Shown here piece by piece: positions 25,301-35,284 of a DNA stretch of 64,000 bases; position 1 is the first letter of the stretch, and every line of letters begins with the position of its first letter. Made by a program: the position numbers and the translations under genes. The notes under the pieces are model-generated. The model saw nothing but the letters and a program-made list of their open reading frames with translations, made no database searches and had not been told where the DNA came from. The stretch is taken from assembly GCF_019399895.1 (NCBI RefSeq), contig NC_091876.1, positions 744,001 to 808,000 on the forward strand, read 5' to 3'. The DNA comes from Cardiocondyla obscurior. Its lineage: Eukaryota; Arthropoda; Insecta; Hymenoptera; Formicidae.

Positions 25301-28300
25301 GCAGATGTGAGTTTAAGTATTAACCTGTCACCTGATTGAAATTTTATCAATAAAAGATAATTTGTAAGATAAGCAACACGATAATGAAAACATGATAATT
25401 CGGAAAAAAAAAAAAAAAAATGGAGTTACGCTTAAAAAAAATTAGAATAAATTTGAATAAATCTCATTAAGCTCTAGGACGGCGAACGGATGTTATTAAA
25501 AATTATTGAACACGAGTCTTTGTTTAATTCAAGTGATTACGTTACGTATTTGCGAAATCAGATTGAGACGGCAATATTTGCCCGTAAAAGCGAGTCTGCT
25601 TGTAGGCGGTGGCTAAAGAGAATATCGTTAATTGTATTAATTACGAATGTTATGACTTTGTAAACACCTGGCAATAGGTCGAGTAACGAAGAACAGAAAT
25701 ACGATCGCGCTCATTTATAGAAATCGTCGGCGACTACTCTTGCAACTGTTCTTTTCCAAGGATCGGGTCATTGGAAGTAGCCTTGAAATATAATTGTCGG
25801 CCGCGAGTGTAATCTGCGCGAGACATATTAAAGAAATCAAACAGCAGATAAGATTTCGCTCCTTCTAAAGTCAATTAATTTTTGGTTTTAATTCAAATTG
25901 ATCATTCGTGCCAATTAACGTCGACTCGATTAGTTCATTTCTTCCTTTACTACGGGCAGGTCTATCTTGCACAAAGAGATAGTCGGCATATCTAATTTGC
26001 AATTAATTGGCCCGTTTTATCGGTGCCTCTTCTCCCAATTTGATTTCCACCCTTTCGTAAGTGCCGAAAGTAAATCCGCTCAACTAGCTCGAGATATTTA
26101 ACTTCCTTCCCAGTTTTGCTAACAAAATCCCAAGTGTGGTATAGTTTTTTTTTTTTTTTTTAAATATTTTTTAACGGCGCTGATAATGCGTAATTAAATG
26201 TAATTTCAAGTAATTATAACATATATTACCGATTACAAGTTTTTGTTTCACGAATATTGTTAAGTTTCAAGTTTATACGGAACAATTATACGAATCGGCA
26301 CGATATATTTTTCACTTTGATGTAACATTATCGTTCACCGTGCACGCGATTAGACTTTAAGTTAGCGTATCTGCGTTCTCACAACGCTATCGGAAAAAGC
26401 AGCGACTTCCTGTACGACGGTGGCCGGTCGGTCGGTCGGTCGGTCGGTCAGTTTTTCTGATGGGAAAAGCAATCGCGGACGGTCGTGGTGTCACGGGTTC
26501 ACGGGGTCAGCGGGGTGGCCTTTCTAATCCCGGGATTGCGACCGCGATGCGATCCGACGTCCAGGTCGATCGTCGGCGCGCGTGTCGACGAGGCATACCT
26601 TCTCCGGGCATATATCCGACGGCTGGATCACTGATGCATTTGTTGTCGCGCGCGAGAGTTTTTTTTTATATTTTTTTTTTTCCTCCCCCGGGTCGTTCGG
26701 CGCGAAGAATCGTCGAGCGTAGTCGCGCGCCGCAGGAGGCAAGAGCGCGTGTACGCGGTGTGTGGTGCCACGTGATGCGTGCCGCGTGTCGCCAAGAAGA
26801 GTACGATGCCGTACGATCACGGCGGCATCGTACAGATCACTGAGGTCGACCGGCCTGCTCCATGAGCACCCCGACGCCTCGCGCCTCCGACGCTGCCGCC
26901 CGACCCGTACTCGTCCCGTCCCACCAGGGCCGGGTGCGCTGCGTTGGGTGCTGATAGCTGCTACCGTCTCTCTTTCCACCAAAGCGACCGATCCAACAAT
27001 AGTTGACCCATTGCTTTGCAAATTTCAAACACTTCATTTAGATACAGTTAGTCTTGTTTAAGGCTGACGTTTATTTAAAATTTTTTTCCTGTTTTCGCGT
27101 TGCATATAAATGAAATACCAATGCATCATATTAATAAAAGTATTAACGGAATTTATTTATATATTAATATGCGATATATATTATATATAATATGCATATA
27201 TTTTAGTCTTTTTTTTTTTCGAGGTAGCTTAGGTGTGATTAAAGTATATATAAATTCTATTTGAGAAAATGTAGTAAAATTGTAAATGGCGGTAAAGGAT
27301 GCATTTGAAAGTGAGCTAGACAGATATGAGACCAGAAATATTAATCTTGTGTCGGGGTATAAATATCCGAAGACAGACCTGCGGTTCGCCTCTTTTCGTT
27401 CATTGGTCGGTTTTTTCGCGGGTCGATTTGCCGCTGGACGTTTCTCGCGCAAACGCGCCGCGGATTGCAAGCCGCCCGCGAGCAAGCGAATGCTTTCTCG
27501 GTCAGAGATCGATCAATTGAAATTGAAACTTAATTACTAATGATAACTCGTCATCCGCGACGTACCCGACCGCATCGTGTAATCGCGAACTGTAGCCGCG
27601 GTTTCCAAATTGTAAGGAAAATCGAGAAAATATATTATTACAATGCCAGTAATGTGGGTGGGTGTAACGAGAGAGAGAAAGAAGGGAGCGCATAAAATAT
27701 TGCATGCAATTTAGATTTTATAAAAAAAAGAGAGAAGGGAAGAAGGTAAATTTTGCATATTATATCAGCTTTTATCATAAAGTGCAATTTGCATAATAAA
27801 ATTATTCTATCATCATTGTGATATCGCGTTACTATACATTTGCAGGAACATCGCGATTAATATCTTTATTCGCGAGTCGATTTGCATGGATAACGTCGAT
27901 GTAAGCGTTAACATTCAAGGTCGATTCGCGTGTGCATATCCGCCAACTTTGCAATTGGATTTGCGTTAACTGTGAGATCAATTTTTTTTTTTTCTTTTAT
28001 TTTAAACAACAAGCATTAATAAGTTTTTTTTTTGCACGTAACTAAAATATTATGATAAAATATCGTTGATTAGAAAAATATTAAAATTAAATTTAACAAT
28101 AACTGTTAATTAAGATTTAGTTGAATCGTTTAGAAGTTGAGACGGCTTGCTTGCCTTTTATGTATAAATGGTACAGATATGTAACAGCACGTCTTCGATT
28201 ATTCTCGTATCGATCTTTCAATCTACTCAGACAATAAATTTGTCAGTTTTAATATGACGCATTTTTCTACCATCTTTCCTTAGCGCGATCGTCGCGAATT

Positions 28301-29644
28301 GATATGGAAAGAAAATTAATTAAAATGCAAACCGTTTCAATTAACTTACATTGATCTGCGTCCGTATTATACCGATATACATGTATTACGTACGTAATAC
28401 TAGAGGTTTTCATTAAATCATGCTGTTCGTGCAAGTATTCATCGTTCGCACGCAAGTCACGCGTTATCAATATGAAATGAGGCAAATATTTACGCGTATC
28501 TTACGTAGCGCATTAAGGAACTTTAATAGTTGAGTATTAACTGTTTTTTTTTTTTTTTTTTTTTTTTTTTTGTAGAAAGTGCAAAACACCAATCCTCTCC
28601 AAAAATAATCTCTCCCAACAAATCATGACATTACATTATTATACGATGCAGAAACATTAGTCTGTCGAGTCCATTCATAAATATGTAATTTAATTAATTT
28701 CGCAGAATGACAATCTTTGTTGGCTAAAGTTGGATTTTATTAAATAAGTTATTCTTTGTTAGTAGCGTGACACATACGGTTAAGCAAATTTTATTTTCAG
28801 CACGTTGCTGAACCCTAGGTATTATCCGTATGTATCGCCAACGAGAAGCGAGGAGATTTTCGGCGAGGCGACGTTTTGGAAATTAAAAGAGCAACGTTTC
28901 TTTTGCTCGGAGAAAATCAGCTCGATCCATCCTGGTGCCGTCGTAGCAACAATGGTTCTTGATCTACCGATGTTCGATCAGAAATCTGTCGTTGAATGCT
29001 GGGGTATAATCTCGTACGAAATCGATGAAATACAGTTTCAAATACCAGTGCCGACCATTCAGTTGTCCGTCGTCAAAACGATCGATAGCTCGTACGTAAA
29101 GTTCTTAGCCGAGAACGAGAAGGCCGCGATATTGGTTTTAAAGAGCACGTCCACCGTTGAAAAGATTGTTAAGATTCAATTCTCGGGTGACAGTCGAAAC
29201 GATGAAGGCAATGCAAATTGCAGCGAACTCTTTTGCTTCTTGACCGATAAAATCTTTACGAGAGTTCGCGGTAACGTTTACTTAGGGCAAGAACACGGGT
29301 CTTTGATGTACTGTTTGATCGAGATACAAACGATTAAAGCCGATGAAGCAAATATCCGAATTTTCGCCAGGTAATTATTCGCTTAAGGGAACATAATTGG
29401 CGGTAGAAAATTAAAAGGCAGATTTATATCATCAACGATATACAATTGCAGGTCTGTCAGTCAGCTGAACATAATGCTGTGTCTTTTGCAAGACAAATTC
29501 CCGAATGTGCTGGTTGTGGAGGAGACTGATGATTGCGTTGAGGCCGCGATGGCTTTCATACGCGAGTTGGAGATGATTCGCGATAAGAAAAGCATCCGCG
29601 AGATACAAGAGGCGAAAGTGATAACAGACCTTCTTATTCCTTAA
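16087..29644 (+). CDS. uncharacterised 386-aa protein, 4 coding exons, 12.2-kb intron
   Basis: I do not recognise this family. Coding exons are 16087-16329, 16451-16605, 28801-29370 and 29452-29644, and all three junctions are in phase. The start at 16,087 has G at -3 and +4. The N-terminus is acidic (DDEDIF, then SDEE). A helical, coiled-coil-like segment follows at about residues 30-70 (VEDHLLKHLVDVQNKID). After an acidic patch and a Lys/Ser-rich linker comes a segment rich in beta-branched residues, starting near SHWQCALQDKWIIGV, and the C-terminus is helical and charged (FIRELEMIRDKK). I see no signal peptide, membrane segment or catalytic motif. A scaffold or complex subunit would fit, but that is inference. 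Comparison with Fanconi core-complex subunits is worth running, though no diagnostic motif supports it. The second intron contains an antisense sulfotransferase gene. Confidence 0.75.
16451..16605 (+). CDS. uncharacterised gene, coding exon 2
   Basis: The exon opens after attag at 16,450 and ends at a consensus gtgagt donor. A second in-frame acceptor (attaag, exon from 16,484) would drop 11 residues. Both keep phase, so the exact 5' edge is uncertain. It encodes the SHWQCALQDKW segment. Confidence 0.7.
16700..16705 (-). promoter_or_regulatory. candidate poly(A) signal for sulfotransferase
   Basis: The plus strand reads tttatt (minus AATAAA) about 900 nt beyond the sulfotransferase stop and 95 nt past the exon 2 donor of the plus-strand gene. 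If used, the antisense gene would fit wholly inside the intron. Another minus-strand AATAAA lies near 17,196. Confidence 0.35.
17144..17267. repeat. 124-bp near-perfect hairpin flanked by TA
   Basis: The arms beginning gtttaagtc at 17,150 and ending gacttaaac at 17,261 are inverted copies over about 40 nt at roughly 90% identity. The inner part (tttattaa / ttaataaa) extends pairing almost to the loop. TA dinucleotides flank the outer ends at 17,142-17,143 and 17,268-17,269. It lies beyond the sulfotransferase stop codon and inside the large intron of the plus-strand gene. A TA-targeting miniature inverted-repeat element or a small-RNA hairpin are both possible. Confidence 0.7.
17606..17693 (-). 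CDS. sulfotransferase coding exon 6, terminal
   Basis: Residues 322-350 and TGA stop. It opens with YDFVLFDYSPEEY, resembling the family's C-terminal end. Confidence 0.85.
17606..22593 (-). CDS. carbohydrate sulfotransferase (CHST11-14/HNK-1 family), 6 coding exons
   Basis: This 350-aa protein looks like a Golgi type II sulfotransferase of the family that includes chondroitin and dermatan 4-sulfotransferases. Exons: 22462-22593, 19247-18994 (written high to low), 18731-18491, 18304-18125, 17949-17792 and 17693-17606, all GT-AG and in phase. A basic N-terminus (MTPRRR) precedes a signal anchor at about residues 14-30. The PAPS 5'-phosphosulfate-binding loop is at about 110-120 (CNVFKAASTSW). 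The 3'-phosphate-binding motif is at about 170-185 (IVRHPFERLLSAYRDK). The family transfers sulfate from PAPS to sugar hydroxyls, but the exact acceptor cannot be read from the sequence. The start at 22,593 places the membrane anchor properly and has A at -3. A uORF overlaps it. The whole gene lies antisense within the intron of the plus-strand gene. Confidence 0.9.
17792..17949 (-). CDS. sulfotransferase coding exon 5
   Basis: Residues 270-321, with a charged helical ending (TQIEELYEMFR). It joins in phase to the preceding KFETLH. Confidence 0.87.
18125..18304 (-). CDS. sulfotransferase coding exon 4
   Basis: Residues 210-269, phase 0 at both ends. It has the family's DMHWTPVVNFCTPC block, which contains two Cys residues. 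Confidence 0.88.
18491..18731 (-). CDS. sulfotransferase coding exon 3
   Basis: Residues 129-209. It carries the 3'-phosphate-binding motif with RHPFERLLSAYRDK. Confidence 0.9.
18994..19247 (-). CDS. sulfotransferase coding exon 2
   Basis: Residues 45-128: helical stem (PEEKMLEQITTAQTEQRL), then the 5'-phosphosulfate-binding motif. Confidence 0.9.
22462..22593 (-). CDS. sulfotransferase coding exon 1
   Basis: Residues 1-44: basic cytoplasmic start, hydrophobic anchor and start of the stem, ending NSLE at a gtgagt donor in phase 0. Confidence 0.85.
22590..22628 (-). promoter_or_regulatory. uORF overlapping the sulfotransferase start (ATGA)
   Basis: A 12-codon frame starts at 22,628. Its TGA stop overlaps the main ATG in the four bases ATGA. 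The frame lies just after a good acceptor (acatttcag, exon from 22,634), so it would be present in a spliced mRNA. Such an overlap could reduce translation or allow it by reinitiation. Confidence 0.5.
22635..26424. other. intronic/upstream DNA of the sulfotransferase
   Basis: The acceptor at 22,635-22,636 implies at least one upstream untranslated exon on the minus strand. Candidate source regions are a moderately GC-rich patch near 23,435-23,840 and the CpG island at 26.4-27.0 kb. A 12-bp unit (tgaatgcggccg) repeats in tandem near 22,826-22,860. Otherwise I see only AT-rich DNA and homopolymers. Confidence 0.4.
26425..26448 (+). repeat. (CGGT)6 microsatellite
   Basis: Six exact copies of cggt sit at the left edge of the CpG island. 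Confidence 0.95.
26449..27050. promoter_or_regulatory. CpG island inside the 12-kb intron
   Basis: The sequence is sharply GC- and CpG-rich between AT-rich flanks. Long open frames occur on both strands at once (26,460-26,843 plus; 26,524-27,021 minus), which points to composition rather than a single coding frame. It may be the promoter or 5' untranslated exon of the sulfotransferase (minus), or of the small plus-strand frame at 27,286. A minus-strand donor-like gtatgc lies near 26,597. Confidence 0.4.
27286..27540 (+). CDS. candidate small protein, 84 aa
   Basis: An ATG-initiated frame encodes 84 residues with an acidic or mixed N-terminus (MAVKDAFESELDRYETRN) and a basic, Arg/Lys-rich middle and end. 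It lies just downstream of a CpG island, and an AATAAA at 27,795-27,800 follows. I do not recognise it, and its length is within what chance allows. The start context is weak at -3 but has G at +4. Confidence 0.25.
   Translation: MAVKDAFESELDRYETRNINLVSGYKYPKTDLRFASFRSLVGFFAGRFAAGRFSRKRAADCKPPASKRMLSRSEIDQLKLKLNY
27801..28800. other. remainder of large intron
   Basis: AT-rich intronic DNA with a poly-T run of about 28 nt near 28,543-28,571. It runs up to the acceptor of coding exon 3 of the plus-strand gene. No exon is visible. Confidence 0.5.
28801..29370 (+). CDS. uncharacterised gene, coding exon 3
   Basis: A strong acceptor (ttttattttcag) opens a 570-bp stop-free exon, and the donor is gtaatt. 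It completes a Cys codon split with exon 2 and encodes most of the beta-rich region. Confidence 0.8.
29452..29644 (+). CDS. uncharacterised gene, terminal coding exon 4
   Basis: Acceptor attgcag. It completes an Arg codon split with exon 3 and encodes a charged helical C-terminus ending in TDLLIP and a TAA stop. Confidence 0.8.
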
Positions 29645-29683
29645 GTATTGTTTGCAAAAGATTTTTATATTAATATGTAATTT

Positions 29684-29689
29684 AATAAA
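29684..29689 (+). promoter_or_regulatory. poly(A) signal AATAAA
   Basis: An AATAAA hexamer lies 40 nt after the plus-strand gene's stop codon. A second one is at 29,819-29,824. Either would give a short 3' UTR. Confidence 0.5.
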
Positions 29690-31207
29690 ATTAGTTTTAG
29701 TATAAAAATACATTAACAAAATAATTAATAATTAATGGAAAAATATATATCTTACGCCAAAAAAAAAAAAAAAAAACTCCTGTGACTAATTTTGTATCCG
29801 TTATTTTTATAAATATTTAATAAAAAAATATATTAAACCACATTTATTTTCGTGAGAGGATTCGCATTGGAAATTAAGAGGAAGGTAAATAATAATCCAT
29901 GCAAAACTTTTGAAATAATTTATTTTGTTAAACTATATAAAGCACATATTCGTAACATATATACTGTAGTGAGAGTGGATAGTGAGTGATCGGAGTGACA
30001 GAGTGAGTGAGCGAGTCAATGAGTGAGTCAATATGGGTCAGTAAACTTCGCTGAGCACTTTCGATAAAAAATATCGTCGCTACGACCAGTGTGCATTTAA
30101 CTTCATCAACGATACATACGATATAATTCTCTTTTCGATACATATGTATACAGTCGTTTCATTACAAGTATCACTTTGTATGCCTGACATGTCCCGGCCG
30201 CATATATGTATCTCGGCTGATTTACGCGTCGCAATAGTATATCTATACGTCTACGTATTAAGATACCTACAGTGTAAAATCGATAAACGCCTTCGCTGTT
30301 TATTAAGATGAATATAAAGGGGGCACAGCAGCGGCGAGATGTGACAGTTCTGATAAAATATACCGGCTGTCGCGCGCTCCGCGTTTCGTGAGCTCGTAAT
30401 GAAATATCAAAGCGTGCCGTCCATCGATAGAAATTCAAGAGTTTATTCATTCGGCTTTTTATTCATTTATTAATCTTTATATCAATTTTTTTTTATTATT
30501 TTCTTTTTTTATTAGTATTCTCGATGCATCGATACAATATTTTAGTGAAGCAGTTAACGCCAATTCCGTCGACCAGACGCGATATTGATACATATGTTTG
30601 CATTCATTAATTAATCGAGACTGGGACGTTAGAATCTGCCGATCGATTAATGATCTGTTAATTTTTCTTTATACGTACACAGTTATTTATATTTTTTCCA
30701 AGTGTCTGTGATGACAATTTTTATTAATTAATTTTTTTTTTTTTTATTAACCCATCGTCAACAAGAACGACTCGCTCGCGTGTAGAGAAAAGCCTTGCCT
30801 GAGACGAGAGGTTGGTGTTATTACGTTACATCATCAGTCAAATTCATTTGTCACGACACTTGTTAAGAGCGAGTTAATTAGTTTTATTTGTGCCTGGAAT
30901 CGAAAGCTTTTTTCCTTTGCGAACTTCACTGGCTTATTGCAACGCGCGACATCATTCTTTTTTACTCATCGCATTCTCTCTCTGTCTCTCTCTCTCTCGT
31001 TCGCTCTCTCGCTCTCTTTCTCTCTTTCAAGTATTGTCCGTTTGACTTATTTACATATTACATTGGGCTTCGACTGTACATGTGGATATATACCCATATG
31101 TATGATCAATGTACATAGGATTCAATTTCCATTCGTCCTTGTTTTTCGTGAGCAGTAATTTACAATAAACTAAGTTTGACGTTTTCATTCTCGTTTTCAT
31201 TGTCATC

Positions 31208-31237
31208 GTCGCCGTCGCCGTCGCCGTCGTCGCTGTC
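31208..31237 (+). repeat. GTCGCC-type short tandem repeat
   Basis: Imperfect tandem gtcgcc units. On the minus strand they read as an Asp/Gly run in a 31-codon frame. Confidence 0.85.
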
Positions 31238-34200
31238 CTTGTCTAGGTATCGCATTAATTTACTAATACATACGCAATATTCAACATTCTTGTATCCCAA
31301 GCTTTAAATCGTACGCAATCTCTTGTTTTATAAAGGTCGCGAGTACTTAATCGCTTGAACCGCAGTTCTTCTTATCTGGAGCGGCTATTGGCTTTTTTTT
31401 TTTTTTGGTTTTTGATAGGATCGTAAGACTAGTCGAGCTCTGCGATCTATAGACCATGGGTTCGTTTGTTACGATGTAATTTTTGTCAAACTGTTTGGTT
31501 CGATTTTATTATTTGCTACTATATGTATAAAGAATTGATTTAGTATGAAATAGACTTGGAATAGAAATACTCGAGATCAATAGAAAAAAAAAAGAAAAAA
31601 AGAGGAAACTAGGTAAATTGACATTTCAGTTCATATTAGTCATATTACGTATATTAATCATTTCGCTTTTATTATGCTACACAAAAAAAAAATATAAAAA
31701 AAATAAAACAGCTAGTAAAATAAAATCTTTTTTTACGCTTTTACGATTATTTGTAGAAAAATCTACGCGCAAAGCTACAATACAATGCAATGCCCACATC
31801 TAAGAAAACTTTATACGAGTCGTAGGTGGTACGAGGAGAAATCAATTTTTTGAACAGACAATACTAATTGCACCAAAGTATTTATTCTTAGAATAAATAG
31901 CAGCGAAGGCACTAAATTATATTAATATCTGTTCGTTAACGATTACGAAAGTAAACATTTCATTCGATATTACAAGTGCCATCTAGAAACAAGGATAGTT
32001 TTCAGAAAGTCTATTGCTGGAAATTTTCTTTTACAAATTACGAGCGTCGTCATATTTTGCAATACGCGAGAAAAGTGCGTCTCGTAGATTCTTTTTAAAT
32101 CGTACATTTTACTTGATGCATTCCTTTCCGCATTTACCGTCTATTACGTGGTAACATAAACTCTTTACAAAATTTTTTATTGCAATGCTGATTTGGCAAG
32201 CTAAAGCTTCAACAAAGATTCAAACAGATTCGTCGCTGATTGAAGTCCTAATTATGACACTCGCTAATAACTTATTACAGCCCAGAGAAACCAGAGTAAT
32301 ATATTCGCAGGCGTAAAGTCGCATCGTAACGCGTGTGAAAATCTATTCACGAAATGTACAAACGTTTTGCCTTTATTTTCGCTGACTTCAGCATAGAGGC
32401 GTCGTTTTCTTTTTTTTTTTCTTTTTTTCCCCACTACGTGATTAGCCTTAGTACTTGTTTCTCTTTGAAATTGTTCTCTCCGCTACTTATACGATTTATC
32501 GCGATTGACTTCACTGGTAGAACGCGTGTCGCTTTGTAGTATTTTATTTGCAATTCATTCTATATATATGTACACGTTTGCCCGCACGTGCGTGTACACC
32601 ACCGTTTACGCGAAATTATTCGATGGCGAAAGTCGGGAGGAAAAATCTTTCAGCGAGAAACCTTGTCGTAGAAATTCTGATGGTCGGACGTGAAATATAT
32701 AGCCGTCGCGGACTTGCGATTGTATAATTGCTATGTAATTCCGTGGAGTTTCGTTAAGCACGCAGCTGTATTGTGGTGCACACGTACGCCCGGGCATTTA
32801 ACATAGATTACATTATCAGTGATTAAATAATAGCATAGAAAATAATTGTTTTTCTCGCCATGAAGCTAGAGTCTTTCAACTATTTTGCCATTGACCTTTG
32901 ATACTTGATATTTTTTTTTCTTAATCTCGTTTTCTTATACATAGTTCAGTTTTTTTTTTCTTTTTTTTTCAACTAGTTAGTCGCTAGGGTGATACTGTAT
33001 GAAATCTCGGAGTATGCATGTGTCTCTGCGTGTTCGTATGTTTGTGTGTAGGTGTGTGTGCGTAAGTTACATGTTTGCCGAACGTGTATAAGCATTCACG
33101 CTAGGTTATACTGTATCCGAATGGTTCCACATGCATCTGTAATTTCGTCGGCGAGCAAGACACAGTATACAATGATGTACATTAAAAAAGAAAAGAAAAC
33201 TCTCTCTTTTTGGATAAAAAATCAAGTCCGCTTTTAAATAAACGTCGTAAAATATACATATATGTGCTGCGAAATGTATATCTTAATTAGAAGTTGTTAT
33301 TAATAATTTGATTTATTAAATGGCTGAGTTTCAACAATGAGTAATAGATAATACCAAACGTTATTAGAATTTAAATTTTATGCTTGAAAATTTTTTTGCG
33401 AAATTGTTTTAGTCGATCAACATTAAATTGGTTTAATATTTCTTTGTCTGGGAAAGGAATTTATCTAATTGCGATCGCGGTGTTGATAACGGAACTAAGT
33501 AAAAAAAAATTTAATGTATCGCACATACATTTGTGTCGAACATAAAGATATAATATAAAGTTTACACGCAATTCGCATATCTTTCATGCAGAAATGTACT
33601 TTGATCGTCGGCTATTTCAAAATAATTTTTTTATCATAACTAAAATAATTGATAACTGTATAATTCAATTCCCTTGTCCAATTCCGTCGTTACAAAATCT
33701 TTTCGGCATTTCGCGATCAAAATGAAGAAAAGATTCCCATGAAAATTCGATTATACATTTTGATTTTCTTTATATTAATTTTCTTTTATATTGAAAATTT
33801 TCTTTCTATGTTTATTCGTATCTCGTTTGTGATTCCCCCCCTTTTTTTTTTATGGCACGTGTACTAAGGCATGACGTTTAAAATTAAAATGACATAGAAA
33901 TTAAATGGACGGGCGAAGTTGAGTATTGCCATCGATGGGTACGTACATGATCAATGATCGCTCTTTCACTCGCTAGAAGTAATTCAATCTTAATGTAATA
34001 CATTTAATTATATGTATACTCTCACTTTGCATCTTCATCCTCTTACTTCTATTTTCGTGCGCTTCTGAGAAGTTTCGCATACACTGCCTTGGAGTGATCG
34101 TTTAACTTCTATTCGGTTATTTGTTAACGTGATTACACGTATAATATTTATCGCGACCGATCGCGATCACGGTATATCTTATGCGTGCACGCGGTGAATG

Positions 34201-35074
34201 TAGGTATGTAGGTACTATTTCCTATTTATGTTTTCTTTGATGTGCTTGGCTTTTTGACTCATTTGCCTGTTGTACGTGTTTCTTTGACGTGTGGCATCTC
34301 CATGTATGTACGTATGCGCGAATTTTCATGTCTATGTGTATCATGCGTATGACATGTGTACTTATTATAATTATATACCTTCTTCCCCGTGGTATCTCAA
34401 TTATACAGTAACATTTTGCTAAGGCATTCGTTATGGCAAGTATATTTTAAAGGTGCCGATGTCTAAATACGCGCGTGAAATACTTCTCGTACACTTTATA
34501 AAAGTATAGTCGGCCGGTTAATTCCCTAAATATATATAATATAGCCAGGCTAGGATCGAATCGGTTTTAAAAAGAAACGACGGCCCCGTTAGAAAAGAAG
34601 TGTGACCTCGATTCGAATTTATTTATATATTTATATATATATATATATAGGTATGCGGCTTGCACATTCGCGGCCCGCGCTAATTTTTCCCTAATCGCAT
34701 GCAGTTCCTCCATCTAGATTTGTACGCCTAGTTATCCCGTTAGTAAAATATATCGAGTTGCAAATTCGCTACTAAATCGCGAAACGAGAAGAAATTGGGT
34801 ATCTCGAAAAAGACGAGCGTGTGTTTCTTCGGGCAGAACGCGTAATCGGCCGCTCGCTAACTCTCATCCGGCATAAAGAGTGGCGCCTAACGAGGTGCGA
34901 CTGCATCTCCGAGATGTCGTACGATAATTCGAGATATTCGTACATACCAAGCGTTATTTAGCTGAAGGTCCGATTGATTTTCTCGTTCGAATTAATTAAA
35001 CGCTTTCTATTAATTATTGCTTACTCACAGCATCAGCTGATCTCAATGAAATACGCACGGCAGCGTAGAACTGC

Positions 35075-35284
35075 ATGGTTCGTACGGTTTTATTGTTATT
35101 ACTTTGTATTCTTATGGCACATGTTGGATCATTCGCGAGTAACGTCGTAGCGTCGCAGAAAATAATTGCTATCGAAATTTTTATGCAAGTTTATTACATA
35201 AATTTCTGCGCCAGGCTGTTCTATTTGTATCCATTTCGCCCGTGTTCAACGAAAAGAGTACCGTTGCGCAAATTACGTCGTTAG
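35075..35284 (+). CDS. candidate secreted 69-aa peptide frame
   Basis: The frame starts MVRT and runs into a hydrophobic LLLLLC stretch with a plausible signal cleavage after SFA near residue 20. The mature part has two Cys residues and a basic end. I do not recognise it and there is no nearby AATAAA, so it may be chance. Confidence 0.15.
   Translation: MVRTVLLLLLCILMAHVGSFASNVVASQKIIAIEIFMQVYYINFCARLFYLYPFRPCSTKRVPLRKLRR

Noticed and set aside
26460..27021. 127- and 165-codon frames on opposite strands in the CpG island
   Set aside because: Open in several frames at once, Arg-rich and interrupted by homopolymer-coded Lys/Phe; this is compositional.
31160..31255. 31-codon minus-strand acidic frame (Asp/Gly run, then Asn/Glu run)
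   Set aside because: Produced by the GTCGCC repeat and adjoining simple sequence; no convincing acceptor.
34187..34200. 14-nt match (gcacgcggtgaatg) to the middle of miR-124
   Set aside because: The seed bases just before it do not match (cgt instead of aag) and I see no flanking hairpin with the usual opposite arm, so it is probably chance.
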